Assembly (NCBI GenBank): GCA_025356395.1 | Contig: JANXTA010000101.1 | Location: 1 to 52,470, forward strand | DNA from: Betaproteobacteria bacterium | GTDB taxonomy: Bacteria; Pseudomonadota; Gammaproteobacteria; Burkholderiales; Burkholderiaceae_D | DNA length: 52,470 nt | Direction: 5' to 3' | In this document: in pieces, positions 27,265-35,767 of the stretch | How positions within the stretch are numbered: the stretch's first letter is position 1 | Layout: every line of letters begins with the position of its first letter | Made by a program: the position numbers and the translations under genes | Notes under the pieces: generated by a model | The model's input: only the letters and a program-made list of their open reading frames with translations | Told to the model about the DNA's origin: nothing | The model's database searches: none

Positions 27265-28230
27265 CTAGAGGTCGAGGACGAGCAGTCCGCTCTCGCAGCG
27301 GGACACGCACAGCGTCATGTACTCGTCCTTTTCCGCCTCGTCGAGGATGTAGTCGCGGTGATCGACCTGGCCCGACTTGTAGCGAGTCTTGCAGGTGCCG
27401 CACAGACCCGACTGGCACGACGTCTCGACCGGCACCCCCTCGCGGTTGAGCACGTCGGCGATCGACTCGTCGGGGCCGATGGCCATGCGCCGGCCACTGC
27501 TGGCGATCTCGACCGTGAACGCGCCCGCCGGCAGGGCATCTGCCCGCGCTTCGTCGACCGGTGCCTTGAAGTGCTCGCAGTGGACCGTCTTCGGGTCCCA
27601 CGCTTCGACCGCGCCCGCGCAGGCCTTCATGAATCCCGACGGGCCGCAGTAGTAGACGTGGGTACCCGGCGCCGGATCGGCGAGCAGGCCCGCGATGTCG
27701 AGGCCTTTCGCGGGATCGCCGCCGTCGAAGTGATAGTGCAGTTTTCCCTGCGCGGCGAAGGCCTGCATCTCGTCCTCGAACGCGGTGAACGCACGATCCT
27801 TCGCGCAGTAGTGCAGTTCGTAGTCGACGCCCGCGCGCTCGAGGCTGTGGGCCATCGACTTCAGCGGCGTCACGCCGATGCCGCCCGCGAGCAGGATCAC
27901 CTTCGTGGCTTCGTCGGCCAGCGGGAAGTTGTTGCGCGGCGGGCTGATCGCGACCACGTCCTGCACGTGCAGGCCGCGATGCAGGCTTGCCGATCCACCG
28001 CGCCCGCCCTCGTCCTTCATCACGCCGATGACGTAGCGACGACGCTCCTGCGGATCGTTCGATAGCGAGTACTGCCGCACGATGCCATCGGCGAGATGGA
28101 TGTCGATGTGCGCGCCCGACGTGAACGGCGGCAGTTCGCGCCCCTCGGGATCGGTCAGCTCGTACGAGTTGATCCCCTTGCCTTCGAAGCGGATCTGGCG
28201 GACCAGGACGGGGATGGTGTTTTCGTTCAT
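27265..28230 (-). CDS. Phthalate dioxygenase reductase-type oxidoreductase
   Basis: The protein transfers electrons from NADH through flavin and a [2Fe-2S] centre to the terminal oxygenase encoded just upstream. The N-terminal flavin domain has RQYSLSND, the nucleotide domain has LLAGGIGVTPLKSM near residue 120 and YYCGPSGFM, and the C-terminal plant-type ferredoxin domain has C272, C277, C280 (SCQSGLCGTCKT) and C308 (TLCVSRC). The length of 321 residues and these cysteine positions equal those I remember for Burkholderia phthalate dioxygenase reductase. ATG 28230 lies 32 bases after the oxygenase stop, so the two genes form an operon. VanB-type vanillate demethylase reductases are close alternatives. 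Confidence 0.94.
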   Translation of the reverse strand: MNENTIPVLVRQIRFEGKGINSYELTDPEGRELPPFTSGAHIDIHLADGIVRQYSLSNDPQERRRYVIGVMKDEGGRGGSASLHRGLHVQDVVAISPPRNNFPLADEATKVILLAGGIGVTPLKSMAHSLERAGVDYELHYCAKDRAFTAFEDEMQAFAAQGKLHYHFDGGDPAKGLDIAGLLADPAPGTHVYYCGPSGFMKACAGAVEAWDPKTVHCEHFKAPVDEARADALPAGAFTVEIASSGRRMAIGPDESIADVLNREGVPVETSCQSGLCGTCKTRYKSGQVDHRDYILDEAEKDEYMTLCVSRCESGLLVLDL

Positions 28231-28262
28231 GCGATGACGATGACGGGGCGCCTCGACGGTGC

Positions 28263-29804
28263 TCAGGACACGGCGGTCTTCTCGAGCTCCGCGAACTTCT
28301 CCTTGACGAAGGTATCGCGCGCGTCGCCCTTCATCTTGTCGCTCTCGGTCAGGATCGCGACCACGGCCTTCGCGACCTTGCGACGACGTGCGACCTCTTC
28401 CTCGGGCGTGCTGCCCTCGGCGATCTCGAGCACGTTGCCCGAGCAGTAGCTGTTCGGTGCCGCGTCGACCGTACGCAGCCACTCGGCGAAATTCGCCGCC
28501 TCGGCCGCCGGGTTCGCGCCACGCACCGCGTCGCGCAGCATCTTGCGGAAGGCGTAGAGGCCGGCGTCGAACTTGGTCGGATGCTCCAGCGCATGGACCG
28601 CGATCGGCCTCTGGCTGATGATGGCCTCGTAGTCGCCCGGCGCTTTTTGGGCGTCCTTGTAGTTCGCGCGTTCGCGATGGTTGTCGGGGATCGGCGGCAG
28701 GTCCTCGAGCTTGTACTCGCCGAAGCGCTCGGGGCGACGCATCGCGACCTGGCCTTCGAGGAAGTCGATGGACTCGTAGCCGACCAGGCTCTTGTCGCAG
28801 ATGCCGCGCGTGTCGATGCTCGGACCCATCACGCGCCAGCCGATCATCTTGCTGTTGGTATCGTCGATGGGCACGGTCCAGCGAATGATGTGGAAACGGC
28901 TGAAGTGCTTGCGGGCCGAGCCGTCTTCCGACGTGTACGCGTGCAGGCTCAAGTTCGGCAACACCTGGTGCTGGACGCGCACGAACAGGCGGTCCTTGTT
29001 GACGCGACGTGCGCCGGCGCAGGCGAGGCCACGGCCCTGGTGGATCGGCACGAACTGCATGTCGGGGGCGACTTCCATCGATGCCGCGCCGACCTCGTCG
29101 AACGTGGTGCCCTGATAGGCACCGCCGACTACGTTCTTGCCGGCATGCAGCGCCGTCGGGTGATAGTTGTCGGCCGCGTTGTCCTGCACCTGCAGCCAGT
29201 TGCAGTGTTGGTAGTTCGAGTAGGGCACCAGCTCGTCGGTCTCGGCGACCGTAAAGTTGCTCTCCCACTCGGGGAACGGTGGTTCCTTGTCCGGCGGCCC
29301 CATGTACGCGAACACCAGGCCATGGCGTTCGAACGCCTTGTACGCGCCCTGCTGGATCGAGCACGCGAACTTCTGGGCTTCCTTGTCCTCGCCGCTGGGA
29401 TAGGGCACATGCAGGCAGGTGCCGTCCACGTCGAACACCATGCCGTGATAGCAGCAGCGAATGCCGTGTTCCTGGATCGCGCCGTATTCGAGCGAGGCGC
29501 CGCGATGGACGCAGTGCGCGTGCAGGACGCCGATGGCGCCGCTGCCGTCGCGGAAGGCGACCAGTTCTTCGCCGAGGATCTTGATGAAGCGCGGCGTGTC
29601 GGTCAGCTCGAGCGACATGCAGACCGGATGCCAGAAGCCGCGCATGTACTCGCCCATCGGCGTGCCGGGGCCGGTTTCCGTCAACTCGGGATCGTGGCCC
29701 GGGACCTTGCTGCTGTAGTAGCCGCCGAAGGGCACGAGCTTTCTCGTGGTGCCCGCGAAGCTGCCGGCGCCGCCGGAATCCTTGTCTCTGTATTCGTTGG
29801 TCAT
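28263..29804 (-). CDS. Rieske non-haem iron aromatic oxygenase, large subunit
   Basis: This 513-residue terminal oxygenase belongs to the phthalate-dioxygenase-like alpha-only group, which hydroxylates or demethylates aromatic acids. The Rieske centre is C98-x-H100 (HAHCVHRGAS) and C117-x2-H120 (IRCCYHGM), 16 residues apart. The mononuclear iron site is H215 and H220 in DNYHPTALHAG, with the bridging aspartate D208. No beta subunit is present, consistent with this group. Relatives are usually 340-450 residues, so the C-terminal 60-80 residues (SGNVLEIAEGSTPEEEVA onward) are an extension. Its promoter has a palindromic operator, and a GntR gene is divergent. The substrate is unknown; a phthalate-like aromatic acid is a guess. 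Confidence 0.93.
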   Translation of the reverse strand: MTNEYRDKDSGGAGSFAGTTRKLVPFGGYYSSKVPGHDPELTETGPGTPMGEYMRGFWHPVCMSLELTDTPRFIKILGEELVAFRDGSGAIGVLHAHCVHRGASLEYGAIQEHGIRCCYHGMVFDVDGTCLHVPYPSGEDKEAQKFACSIQQGAYKAFERHGLVFAYMGPPDKEPPFPEWESNFTVAETDELVPYSNYQHCNWLQVQDNAADNYHPTALHAGKNVVGGAYQGTTFDEVGAASMEVAPDMQFVPIHQGRGLACAGARRVNKDRLFVRVQHQVLPNLSLHAYTSEDGSARKHFSRFHIIRWTVPIDDTNSKMIGWRVMGPSIDTRGICDKSLVGYESIDFLEGQVAMRRPERFGEYKLEDLPPIPDNHRERANYKDAQKAPGDYEAIISQRPIAVHALEHPTKFDAGLYAFRKMLRDAVRGANPAAEAANFAEWLRTVDAAPNSYCSGNVLEIAEGSTPEEEVARRRKVAKAVVAILTESDKMKGDARDTFVKEKFAELEKTAVS

Positions 29805-29895
29805 GAGCGTCTCGTTCGTTGGGGAATCGGTCCTCGCGGCGCCGAATGGAGCGATCGATCCCGGGGCAGATACAGCAGAAGCCGGAGAATACCGA

Positions 29896-29911
29896 ACTCT
29901 GTATACAGAGT
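29896..29911. promoter_or_regulatory. Palindromic operator containing TGTATACA
   Basis: ACTCTGTATACAGAGT is a perfect 16-base inverted repeat in the intergenic region between the Rieske oxygenase and the divergent GntR gene. TGTATACA cores are typical of GntR/FadR-family operators such as that of VanR. It lies just downstream of the predicted oxygenase start site, a position suited to repression. Binding by the product of 30024-30719 is inferred. Confidence 0.8.
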
Positions 29912-29920
29912 CCAGAGCAA

Positions 29921-29949
29921 AGTTTAATATTGGGTTTACCGAAGGTCAA
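29921..29949 (-). promoter_or_regulatory. Predicted promoter of the Rieske oxygenase-reductase operon
   Basis: On the minus strand, TTGACC (29949-29944) and TAAACT (29926-29921) are separated by 17 bases, a good sigma-70 arrangement. The start site would fall near 29914, directly before the 16-base palindrome at 29896-29911. The surrounding bases are AT-rich compared with the window. Confidence 0.6.
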
Positions 29950-30023
29950 GACTTGCCGGTCTTTGCGTCCCGCTCGGTTAACGTGATGTCGCTGGCCCGC
30001 CCGTTGATCCTCCACAAGCTCCC

Positions 30024-30719
30024 ATGACTCCGCAATTCGCTCATCTGCCGGCCCGCCTCGACTACGTGGACGCGGTCTACAAGGCCTTGCTCGACGCCAT
30101 CACCGACGGCTCGCTCGCACCCGGCCTGCGCATCACTCAGGAACAGATCGCCGAGCAGATGAAGGTGTCGCGCTCGCCGGTGCTGCAGGCGTTGCGGCTG
30201 CTGAAGAAGGACGGCCTGGTGCAGGACGCGCCGGGCCGCGGCGTGCAGGTCACGCCGCTCAGCGTCGACTGGATCGCCAAGGTCTACGAAGTGCGCGGCG
30301 TGCTCGACGGACTGGCCGCCCGCCTCGCGGCGGAGCGTGGCGCACGGCTCGACCCGCGCCTGCTCGTCGACGGCCGTCGCGCATCGGAAGGCACCGACGT
30401 CAAGGCGCTGATCGATGCCGACCTCGCGTTCCATACGGCGATCTACGAGGCGTCGGGCAACTCGCTGATCCATGAAAGCGCGTACCTGCACTGGGTCCAC
30501 CTGCGACGGGTGATGGGCGCGGTGCTGCAGGTTTCGGCCCAGCGCCGCCACATCTGGGACGAGCACGAGGCGATCGCCGACGCGATCCACGCGCGCGACG
30601 GCGCGCTCGCCGCGAAGCTGGCCGAACGGCATTCGAGCAACGCACGCTCCAACGTCGTCGAGCGGCTCGGGCGCGTGCTCGAGTCGCCACCGCTGGCGCT
30701 GCTCGATGTCGTCGTCTGA
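30024..30719 (+). CDS. GntR-family (FadR/FCD) transcriptional regulator
   Basis: The 231-residue protein has an N-terminal winged helix-turn-helix (GLRITQEQIAEQMKVSRSPV, LRLLKKDGLVQDAPGRGVQV) and a C-terminal FCD helical effector domain with EVRGVLDGLAARLAAERG, DLAFHTAIYEASGN and HEAIADAIHARDG. D and H residues in the FCD domain (D144, H148 region and H195 region) could bind a metal and a carboxylate ligand, as in related proteins. It is divergent from the oxygenase-reductase operon with a palindrome between them, so it is the probable repressor of that operon, relieved by the aromatic substrate or an intermediate. Confidence 0.92.
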   Translation: MTPQFAHLPARLDYVDAVYKALLDAITDGSLAPGLRITQEQIAEQMKVSRSPVLQALRLLKKDGLVQDAPGRGVQVTPLSVDWIAKVYEVRGVLDGLAARLAAERGARLDPRLLVDGRRASEGTDVKALIDADLAFHTAIYEASGNSLIHESAYLHWVHLRRVMGAVLQVSAQRRHIWDEHEAIADAIHARDGALAAKLAERHSSNARSNVVERLGRVLESPPLALLDVVV

Positions 30720-30752
30720 TCGCAGCCTCGGTTCGCCGCGGCCGATGACGCC

Positions 30753-31646
30753 GTGAGAAAGATCCCCAATTTTTTCGCGCTGCGCGCCTTCGAGGCCGCT
30801 GCGCGCTTCGAGAGCTTCACGCTCGGCGCGCAGGAACTCAACCTGACGCCGTCGGCGGTCAGCCACCAGGTCCGCGAGCTCGAGGATTACTTCGGCATCC
30901 CGCTCTTCGTGCGCGGCAACCGGCGCGTCGAGACCACGGCAGAAGGCAAGCGCTTGTTTGAGAGCCTGGACCGCATCCTCGACGCGCTCGAGGCCTCGTG
31001 CAATGAGGTCGGCCTCGCGGCCGGCGAGCAAGTGCTGACCGTGCACTGCGCGCCCAGTCTCGCCGTCAAGTGGCTGGGACCGCGACTGCCGCAGTTCATG
31101 CTTGCCCATCCTCACATCACGATCCGGCTGTCGTCGGGGCCCGAGCCCATCGACCTGACCCGCGTGCGCGAGATCGACATCGCGATCTCGTACGGCACGG
31201 CGCGCGAAGGGGCGGGCATCCGGATCCGGCCGCTCGGACCCGAGCGGATCGTGCCGCTGTGCTCGCCGTCGCTGCTCGACCCGCGCATCGCCGCGGCGGT
31301 CCAGATCGCCGCGCTGCCGCTGATCGACTCGCAGCTCAGTCGCGTGTCGTGGCCCGACTGGTTCGCGCTCAACGGCCTGCGGCTGCCGACGACGCCGCGC
31401 ACGTCGTTCGATCGCGCGGCGCTGGCGATCTCCGCTGCGGCCGACGGCATGGGCGTGGCCTTGGAGAGCGTGCGCCTCGCCGAGCGCGAGATCGCGCGCG
31501 GGGCGCTGGTCGAGATCGGGGCCGACGCGTTCGCCCCGCTGGCGCGCGACACGCACTTCCTGTCGTACCGCCAGAAGCAGGCCGACGTCCACAAGATCGT
31601 GGTCTTCGGCGCCTGGCTGCTCCAAGAGGCCGACGTAGCGGGATAG
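30753..31646 (+). CDS. LysR-family transcriptional regulator (GcvA-like)
   Basis: The 297-residue protein has an N-terminal helix-turn-helix (FFALRAFEAAARFESFTLGA, LNLTPSAVSHQVRELEDYFG, PLFVRGNRRVETTAEG) and a periplasmic-binding-like effector domain. The N-terminus and the tryptophan-rich effector part (RVSWPDWFALNGL) resemble the GcvA subgroup. The start is GTG 30753. It follows the GntR gene by 33 bases on the same strand and precedes the class II aldolase and TRAP genes, which it may regulate. The effector is unknown. Confidence 0.92.
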   Translation: MRKIPNFFALRAFEAAARFESFTLGAQELNLTPSAVSHQVRELEDYFGIPLFVRGNRRVETTAEGKRLFESLDRILDALEASCNEVGLAAGEQVLTVHCAPSLAVKWLGPRLPQFMLAHPHITIRLSSGPEPIDLTRVREIDIAISYGTAREGAGIRIRPLGPERIVPLCSPSLLDPRIAAAVQIAALPLIDSQLSRVSWPDWFALNGLRLPTTPRTSFDRAALAISAAADGMGVALESVRLAEREIARGALVEIGADAFAPLARDTHFLSYRQKQADVHKIVVFGAWLLQEADVAG

Positions 31647-31809
31647 GGGATTTCCCCAGGTGAGTCCGGTGCGTCGATCATGCGTCTGCATGAATCAGGA
31701 TCATCTGATGGTGAACAGTCGTCGTTTGTCAGCGGACGACCTCGGAACGATCATCCGGCACCCGCACCTGTCAGCCGTCGATTGAGCGGCGCCCTAGAAA
31801 GGAATCACC

Positions 31810-32625
31810 ATGTCAGACGAAGTGATGGAACGCGTCTCGATCTACCAGCCGCAGCAGAAGGGCCTCAAGTTTCCCGAGATCCGCCAGTTCGCGAACCACG
31901 CCGAGCATCGCCAGCACCTCAAGGAACGCCTCGTCGGCGCCTGCCGCGCTTTCGCGATCCACGGGCTCGACTACGGCTTCGCCGGTCACCTGACGATCCG
32001 CGATCCCGAGTTCCCGCATCTTTACTGGACCAACCCGATGGCGGTCCACTTCTCGCAGGTGAAGATCTCGAACCTGATCCTGGTCGACCACAAGGGCGAG
32101 GTGATCCAGGGTTCGTACGCGGTCAATCGCGCCGGCTACGTGCTGCACGCTGCGGTCCACGAGGCGCATCCCGACATCATCGCGATGTGCCATGCGCACA
32201 GCGTCTACGGCACCGCTTGGGCCGCGACCGGTCGCATGCTCGACCCGATTTCGCAGGATGCCGCGGTGTTCTTCGAGGACCACGTCGTGATCCAGGACGA
32301 GGGTGGCCAGGTTGCCGTGGAAGAGGCGGCCGGCAAGTCGGTCTGCGAATACTTCACCGGCGTCAAGGCGGCGATCCACCAGAACCACGGCCTGCTGACC
32401 GTGAGCCGTCACAGCATCGACGACGCGGCCTTCTGGTTCATCGCGCTCGAGCGCTGCTGCCGCCAGCAGCTGCTGGTCGAGGCGTCGGGCATCAAACCGA
32501 TCATGGTGCCGCCGGAGAAGGCGCGCTACAGCCGCGAGCATGTCGGCAGCCCGTACATCGGCTGGCTGCACTTCCAGCCCATCTACGAACAGATCGTGGC
32601 CACGCAGCCCGACATGTTCAACTGA
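31810..32625 (+). CDS. Class II aldolase/adducin-family protein
   Basis: This family contains Zn-dependent aldolases and decarboxylases. The 271-residue protein has metal-binding histidines in IAMCHAHSVYGTAW (H-x-H) and AIHQNHGLLTV, and the substrate loop HLTIRDPEF. Some members decarboxylate dihydroxyphthalate-type compounds in phthalate catabolism, which would fit the nearby Rieske oxygenase, but this is inference. An AAAGGA ribosome-binding site precedes the ATG. A TRAP transporter follows, so the unit may import and process a carboxylic acid. Fuculose-phosphate-type aldolase activity is less likely because no sugar kinase or isomerase is present. Confidence 0.88.
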   Translation: MSDEVMERVSIYQPQQKGLKFPEIRQFANHAEHRQHLKERLVGACRAFAIHGLDYGFAGHLTIRDPEFPHLYWTNPMAVHFSQVKISNLILVDHKGEVIQGSYAVNRAGYVLHAAVHEAHPDIIAMCHAHSVYGTAWAATGRMLDPISQDAAVFFEDHVVIQDEGGQVAVEEAAGKSVCEYFTGVKAAIHQNHGLLTVSRHSIDDAAFWFIALERCCRQQLLVEASGIKPIMVPPEKARYSREHVGSPYIGWLHFQPIYEQIVATQPDMFN

Positions 32626-32720
32626 TCCAGCGACAGGCGCGGCGGTTGGAGCCGCCGCGAACGAGATTCAGCGGCACCGAATTCCTCACATTTCAATATC
32701 GATTCATCAGGAGACAACGC

Positions 32721-33731
32721 ATGCAGACAAAGCGCCGGACACTGCTCAAGGCAGCGGCATCGATCACGCTGGTCGGGCTCGGCAGCAAGACGGCCACGGC
32801 CCAGAGCGGCACCTTCAACCAGAAGGTCGCGACCAACGTCACCAACACGCACCCGATCTATCTCCGTCTGAAAGAAGCCTGCGACAAGATCAAGGCCGAG
32901 ACCGACGGCAAGGTCAACATCAGCGTGTTCCCCAACGGCCAGCTCGGCTCCGACACCGACATGCTGAGCCAGGTGCGCTCGGGCGGCATCGACTACCTGA
33001 CCTGTCCGGGCGTGGTGCTCGCGAACCTGGTGCCTATGGCGTCGCTCAATAGCGTCGGCTTCGCGTTTTCCGACTACCCGACGGTGTGGAAGGCCATGGA
33101 CGGCAGCACCGGTGTCGTGATCCGCTCGGCGATCACGAAGTCGAACCTGGTCGTGATGGACAAGGTCTGGGACAACGGCTTCCGCCAGATCACGTCGTAC
33201 AAGCCGATCACGCAGGCGAGCGACCTCGCGGGGCTGAAGATCCGAGTGCCGGTCAGCCCGATCCTGCTGTCGATCTTCAAGGCGCTCGGCTCGTCGCCGA
33301 CCCCGATCAACTTCAACGAGCTGTACAGCGCGCTGCAGACCAAGGTCGTCGAGGCGCAGGAAAACCCGCTCGCGCTGATCAACAACTCGAAGCTCTACGA
33401 AGTGCAGAAGAACTGCGCGCTCACCGGTCACGTCTGGGACGGCTACTGGTTCCTCGCGAGCAAGCGCATTCTCGAAGGGATGCCGGCGCCGCTGCAGGAG
33501 ATCGTCACGAAGAACTTCAACGCGGCCGCGATCCTCCAGCGCGCCGACAGCGAAAAGCTTGCGGTATCGTTGCAGCAGGACTTGGGTGCCAAGGGCCTGA
33601 CCTTCAACAAGCCGTCGACCGACACGTTCCGCAAGGCCCTCCAGCAGGCCGGCTTCTATGCCGAGTGGAAGACCAAGTTCGGCGACGAGGCGTGGGCGGC
33701 ACTCGAAGCGTCGACCGGCAAGCTCGCCTGA
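32721..33731 (+). CDS. TRAP transporter substrate-binding protein (DctP type)
   Basis: The periplasmic receptor captures an organic acid for the membrane components encoded downstream. The 336-residue precursor has a signal sequence with a twin-arginine-like KRRTLLK and cleavage near TATAQS. DctP-family features are NTHPIYLRLKEACDKIKAET, FPNGQLGSDTDMLSQVRSG, and the ligand-contact arginine in AGLKIRVPVSP, followed by ELYSALQTKVVEAQENPLAL. An AGGAGA ribosome-binding site precedes the ATG. It lies 95 bases after the aldolase gene and 158 bases before the fused permease gene. The ligand is unknown. Confidence 0.94.
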   Translation: MQTKRRTLLKAAASITLVGLGSKTATAQSGTFNQKVATNVTNTHPIYLRLKEACDKIKAETDGKVNISVFPNGQLGSDTDMLSQVRSGGIDYLTCPGVVLANLVPMASLNSVGFAFSDYPTVWKAMDGSTGVVIRSAITKSNLVVMDKVWDNGFRQITSYKPITQASDLAGLKIRVPVSPILLSIFKALGSSPTPINFNELYSALQTKVVEAQENPLALINNSKLYEVQKNCALTGHVWDGYWFLASKRILEGMPAPLQEIVTKNFNAAAILQRADSEKLAVSLQQDLGAKGLTFNKPSTDTFRKALQQAGFYAEWKTKFGDEAWAALEASTGKLA

Positions 33732-33842
33732 CGCGCGCGGCGCACGGAAACTCCCTTTTCCGCGCGACGACTTCGTACCGACAAGCATCGAAGCGGCGGC
33801 CCGCGGCGTAACGCGCGCGGTGACCGCCGGCAAAGGAGTCGC

Positions 33843-33887
33843 ATGACTGACTACCCCGCATCCGTGGTTCGCGGCGTCGAGGCCTGA
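33843..33887 (+). CDS. 14-residue leader ORF before the TRAP permease gene
   Basis: ATG 33843 to TGA 33885-33887 encodes MTDYPASVVRGVEA. A strong AAAGGAG ribosome-binding site lies 5-6 bases upstream, whereas the GTG start of the permease at 33890 has no separate site of comparable quality and begins 2 bases after this stop. The arrangement suggests translational coupling or reinitiation. It could instead be the old N-terminus of the permease separated by a frameshift. The peptide itself resembles nothing known to me. Confidence 0.45.
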   Translation: MTDYPASVVRGVEA

Positions 33888-33889
33888 TC

Positions 33890-35761
33890 GTGGCCGCCAC
33901 CGCCTTCGTCCCCACCGCCCTACCGCCTTCGGTGACACGCGACGTCCTCGTGAAGGTCGACCGCGTCTTCGCAGTCACGATCGAGACCGTCTGCGCGATC
34001 CTCGTGGTGCTGGAGACCTTGATCCTCTCCGCCGGCATCGTCTCGCGCTATGTCTTCCACAGCCCGCTGATCTGGTCCGACGAACTCGCGCAGATCCTCT
34101 TCATCTGGCTCGCGATGCTGGGCGCGGTGATCGCGTTGCGACGCGGCGAGCACATGCGCATGACGACGCTGGTCAAGATGGCGTCGCCCGATTTGCGCGC
34201 CACGCTCGAGGCGGTAGCGATGGTGGCGGCCATCGCGTTCCTCGGACTGATCCTGATACCGGCCTACGAGCATGCGGCCGACGAGCGCTTCATGAACATG
34301 CCGGGCCTCGACATCTCCAACGCCTGGCGCGCCGCGGCCCTGCCCATCGGCATGCTGCTGATGCTGGTTGCCGGCCTGCTGCGACTCGCGGTGGTGGCGC
34401 GCATCAAGGCCATCGTGATCTCGGTGGTGCTGATCGGCGCGATCATCGGCGGCCTCGTGCTGGCGCAGCCGATGCTGGTCGAACTGGGCAATGTCAATCT
34501 CGTCATCTTCTTCGTCGGCATCATCGCGCTGTGCGTGTTCAGCGGTGTGCCGATCGCGTTCGCCTTCGGACTGGCCACCTTCGGCTACCTGTCGCTGACG
34601 ACCACGACGCCGATGGTCGTGATGGTCGGTCGCATGGGCGAGGGCCTGTCGCACCTGATCCTGCTCGCGGTGCCGATGTTCATCTTCCTCGGGCTGCTGC
34701 TCGAGGTCACGGGCATGGCGCGTCGCCTGATCCAGTTCCTCGCCGCGTTGCTGGGACACGTGCGCGGCGGCCTGTCGTACGTTCTGGTCGGCGCGATGTA
34801 CCTCGTGTCGGGCATCTCCGGCTCGAAGGTCGCCGACATGGCGGCGATCGCGCCGGCGCTGTTCCCCGAGATGCGCAAGCGCGGCTCGAAGCCCGGCGAA
34901 CTCGCCGCGCTGCTGTCGGCCACGGGCGCGCAGACCGAGACCATTCCGCCGAGCCTGGTGCTGATCACGGTCGGTTCGGTGACGGGCGTCTCGATCACCG
35001 CGCTGTTCACCGGTGGGCTGATGCCCGCGGTGGTCGTCGGTGCGCTGGTGTGTGTGGTCGTCTGGCTGCGCTATCGTAAGGAAGACCTTTCCGGCGTCGA
35101 GAAGACGCCGAAGCGCGACACGCTGCGTTTCTTCGCGGCTGCACTGCCCGCGCTCGCGCTGCCGTTCGTGATCCGCTTCGCGGTGGTGGAAGGCGTCGCC
35201 ACGGCGACCGAGGTCTCGACCATCGGCATCGTCTACTGCTTCGTCGTCGGCCTGCTGATCTACCGCGAGTTCGACTGGAGCCGCATGAAGCCGATCCTGA
35301 TCGAGACCGCGTCGCTGTCGGGCGCGATCCTGCTGATCATCGGCGCGGCGACCGGCATGGCGTGGGCGCTGACGCAGTCGGGCTTCTCGAACGCGTTGGC
35401 CGAAGGTGCGGCCGCGATGCCGGGCGGCAAGTACGCGTTCCTCGCGGCATCCATCGTCGGCTTCATCATCCTCGGCAGCGTGCTCGAGGGCATCCCGGCG
35501 ATCGTGCTGTTCGGGCCCCTGCTGTTCCCGGTCGCCGAGCAGGTCGGCATCCACGACGTCCACTACGCGATGGTCATCATCCTGGCTATGGGCATCGGGC
35601 TGTTCGCACCGCCGTTCGGGGTGGGCTACTACTCGGCCTGCGCGGTGGGCCGGATCGATCCGGCCGAAGGCATCAAGCCGTTGATGGGTTACATCGTCGC
35701 CCTACTGATCGGCGTGATCGTCATCGCGCTCGTGCCCTGGTTCTCGATCGGCTTCCTGTGA
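33890..35761 (+). CDS. Fused TRAP transporter permease (DctQM)
   Basis: A single 623-residue protein combines the small DctQ-like subunit (about residues 1-180, four membrane helices, with PLIWSDELAQILFIWLAMLG) and the large DctM-like subunit (from about 190, with GVPIAFAFGLATFGYL, ISGSKVADMAAIAPALFPEM and APPFGVGYYSACAVGRIDP). It drives sodium-coupled uptake of the solute delivered by the binding protein encoded upstream. Fused QM proteins are known in many TRAP systems. The start is taken as GTG 33890. The gene ends 6 bases before the stop of the convergent GNAT-type gene. Confidence 0.93.
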   Translation: MAATAFVPTALPPSVTRDVLVKVDRVFAVTIETVCAILVVLETLILSAGIVSRYVFHSPLIWSDELAQILFIWLAMLGAVIALRRGEHMRMTTLVKMASPDLRATLEAVAMVAAIAFLGLILIPAYEHAADERFMNMPGLDISNAWRAAALPIGMLLMLVAGLLRLAVVARIKAIVISVVLIGAIIGGLVLAQPMLVELGNVNLVIFFVGIIALCVFSGVPIAFAFGLATFGYLSLTTTTPMVVMVGRMGEGLSHLILLAVPMFIFLGLLLEVTGMARRLIQFLAALLGHVRGGLSYVLVGAMYLVSGISGSKVADMAAIAPALFPEMRKRGSKPGELAALLSATGAQTETIPPSLVLITVGSVTGVSITALFTGGLMPAVVVGALVCVVVWLRYRKEDLSGVEKTPKRDTLRFFAAALPALALPFVIRFAVVEGVATATEVSTIGIVYCFVVGLLIYREFDWSRMKPILIETASLSGAILLIIGAATGMAWALTQSGFSNALAEGAAAMPGGKYAFLAASIVGFIILGSVLEGIPAIVLFGPLLFPVAEQVGIHDVHYAMVIILAMGIGLFAPPFGVGYYSACAVGRIDPAEGIKPLMGYIVALLIGVIVIALVPWFSIGFL

Positions 35762-35767
35762 TCGGCC

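Noticed and set aside
28231-30015. The long open frame giving a 916-residue protein ending with the reductase
   Set aside because: Its upstream part is out-of-frame translation of the Rieske oxygenase; the reductase starts at 28230.
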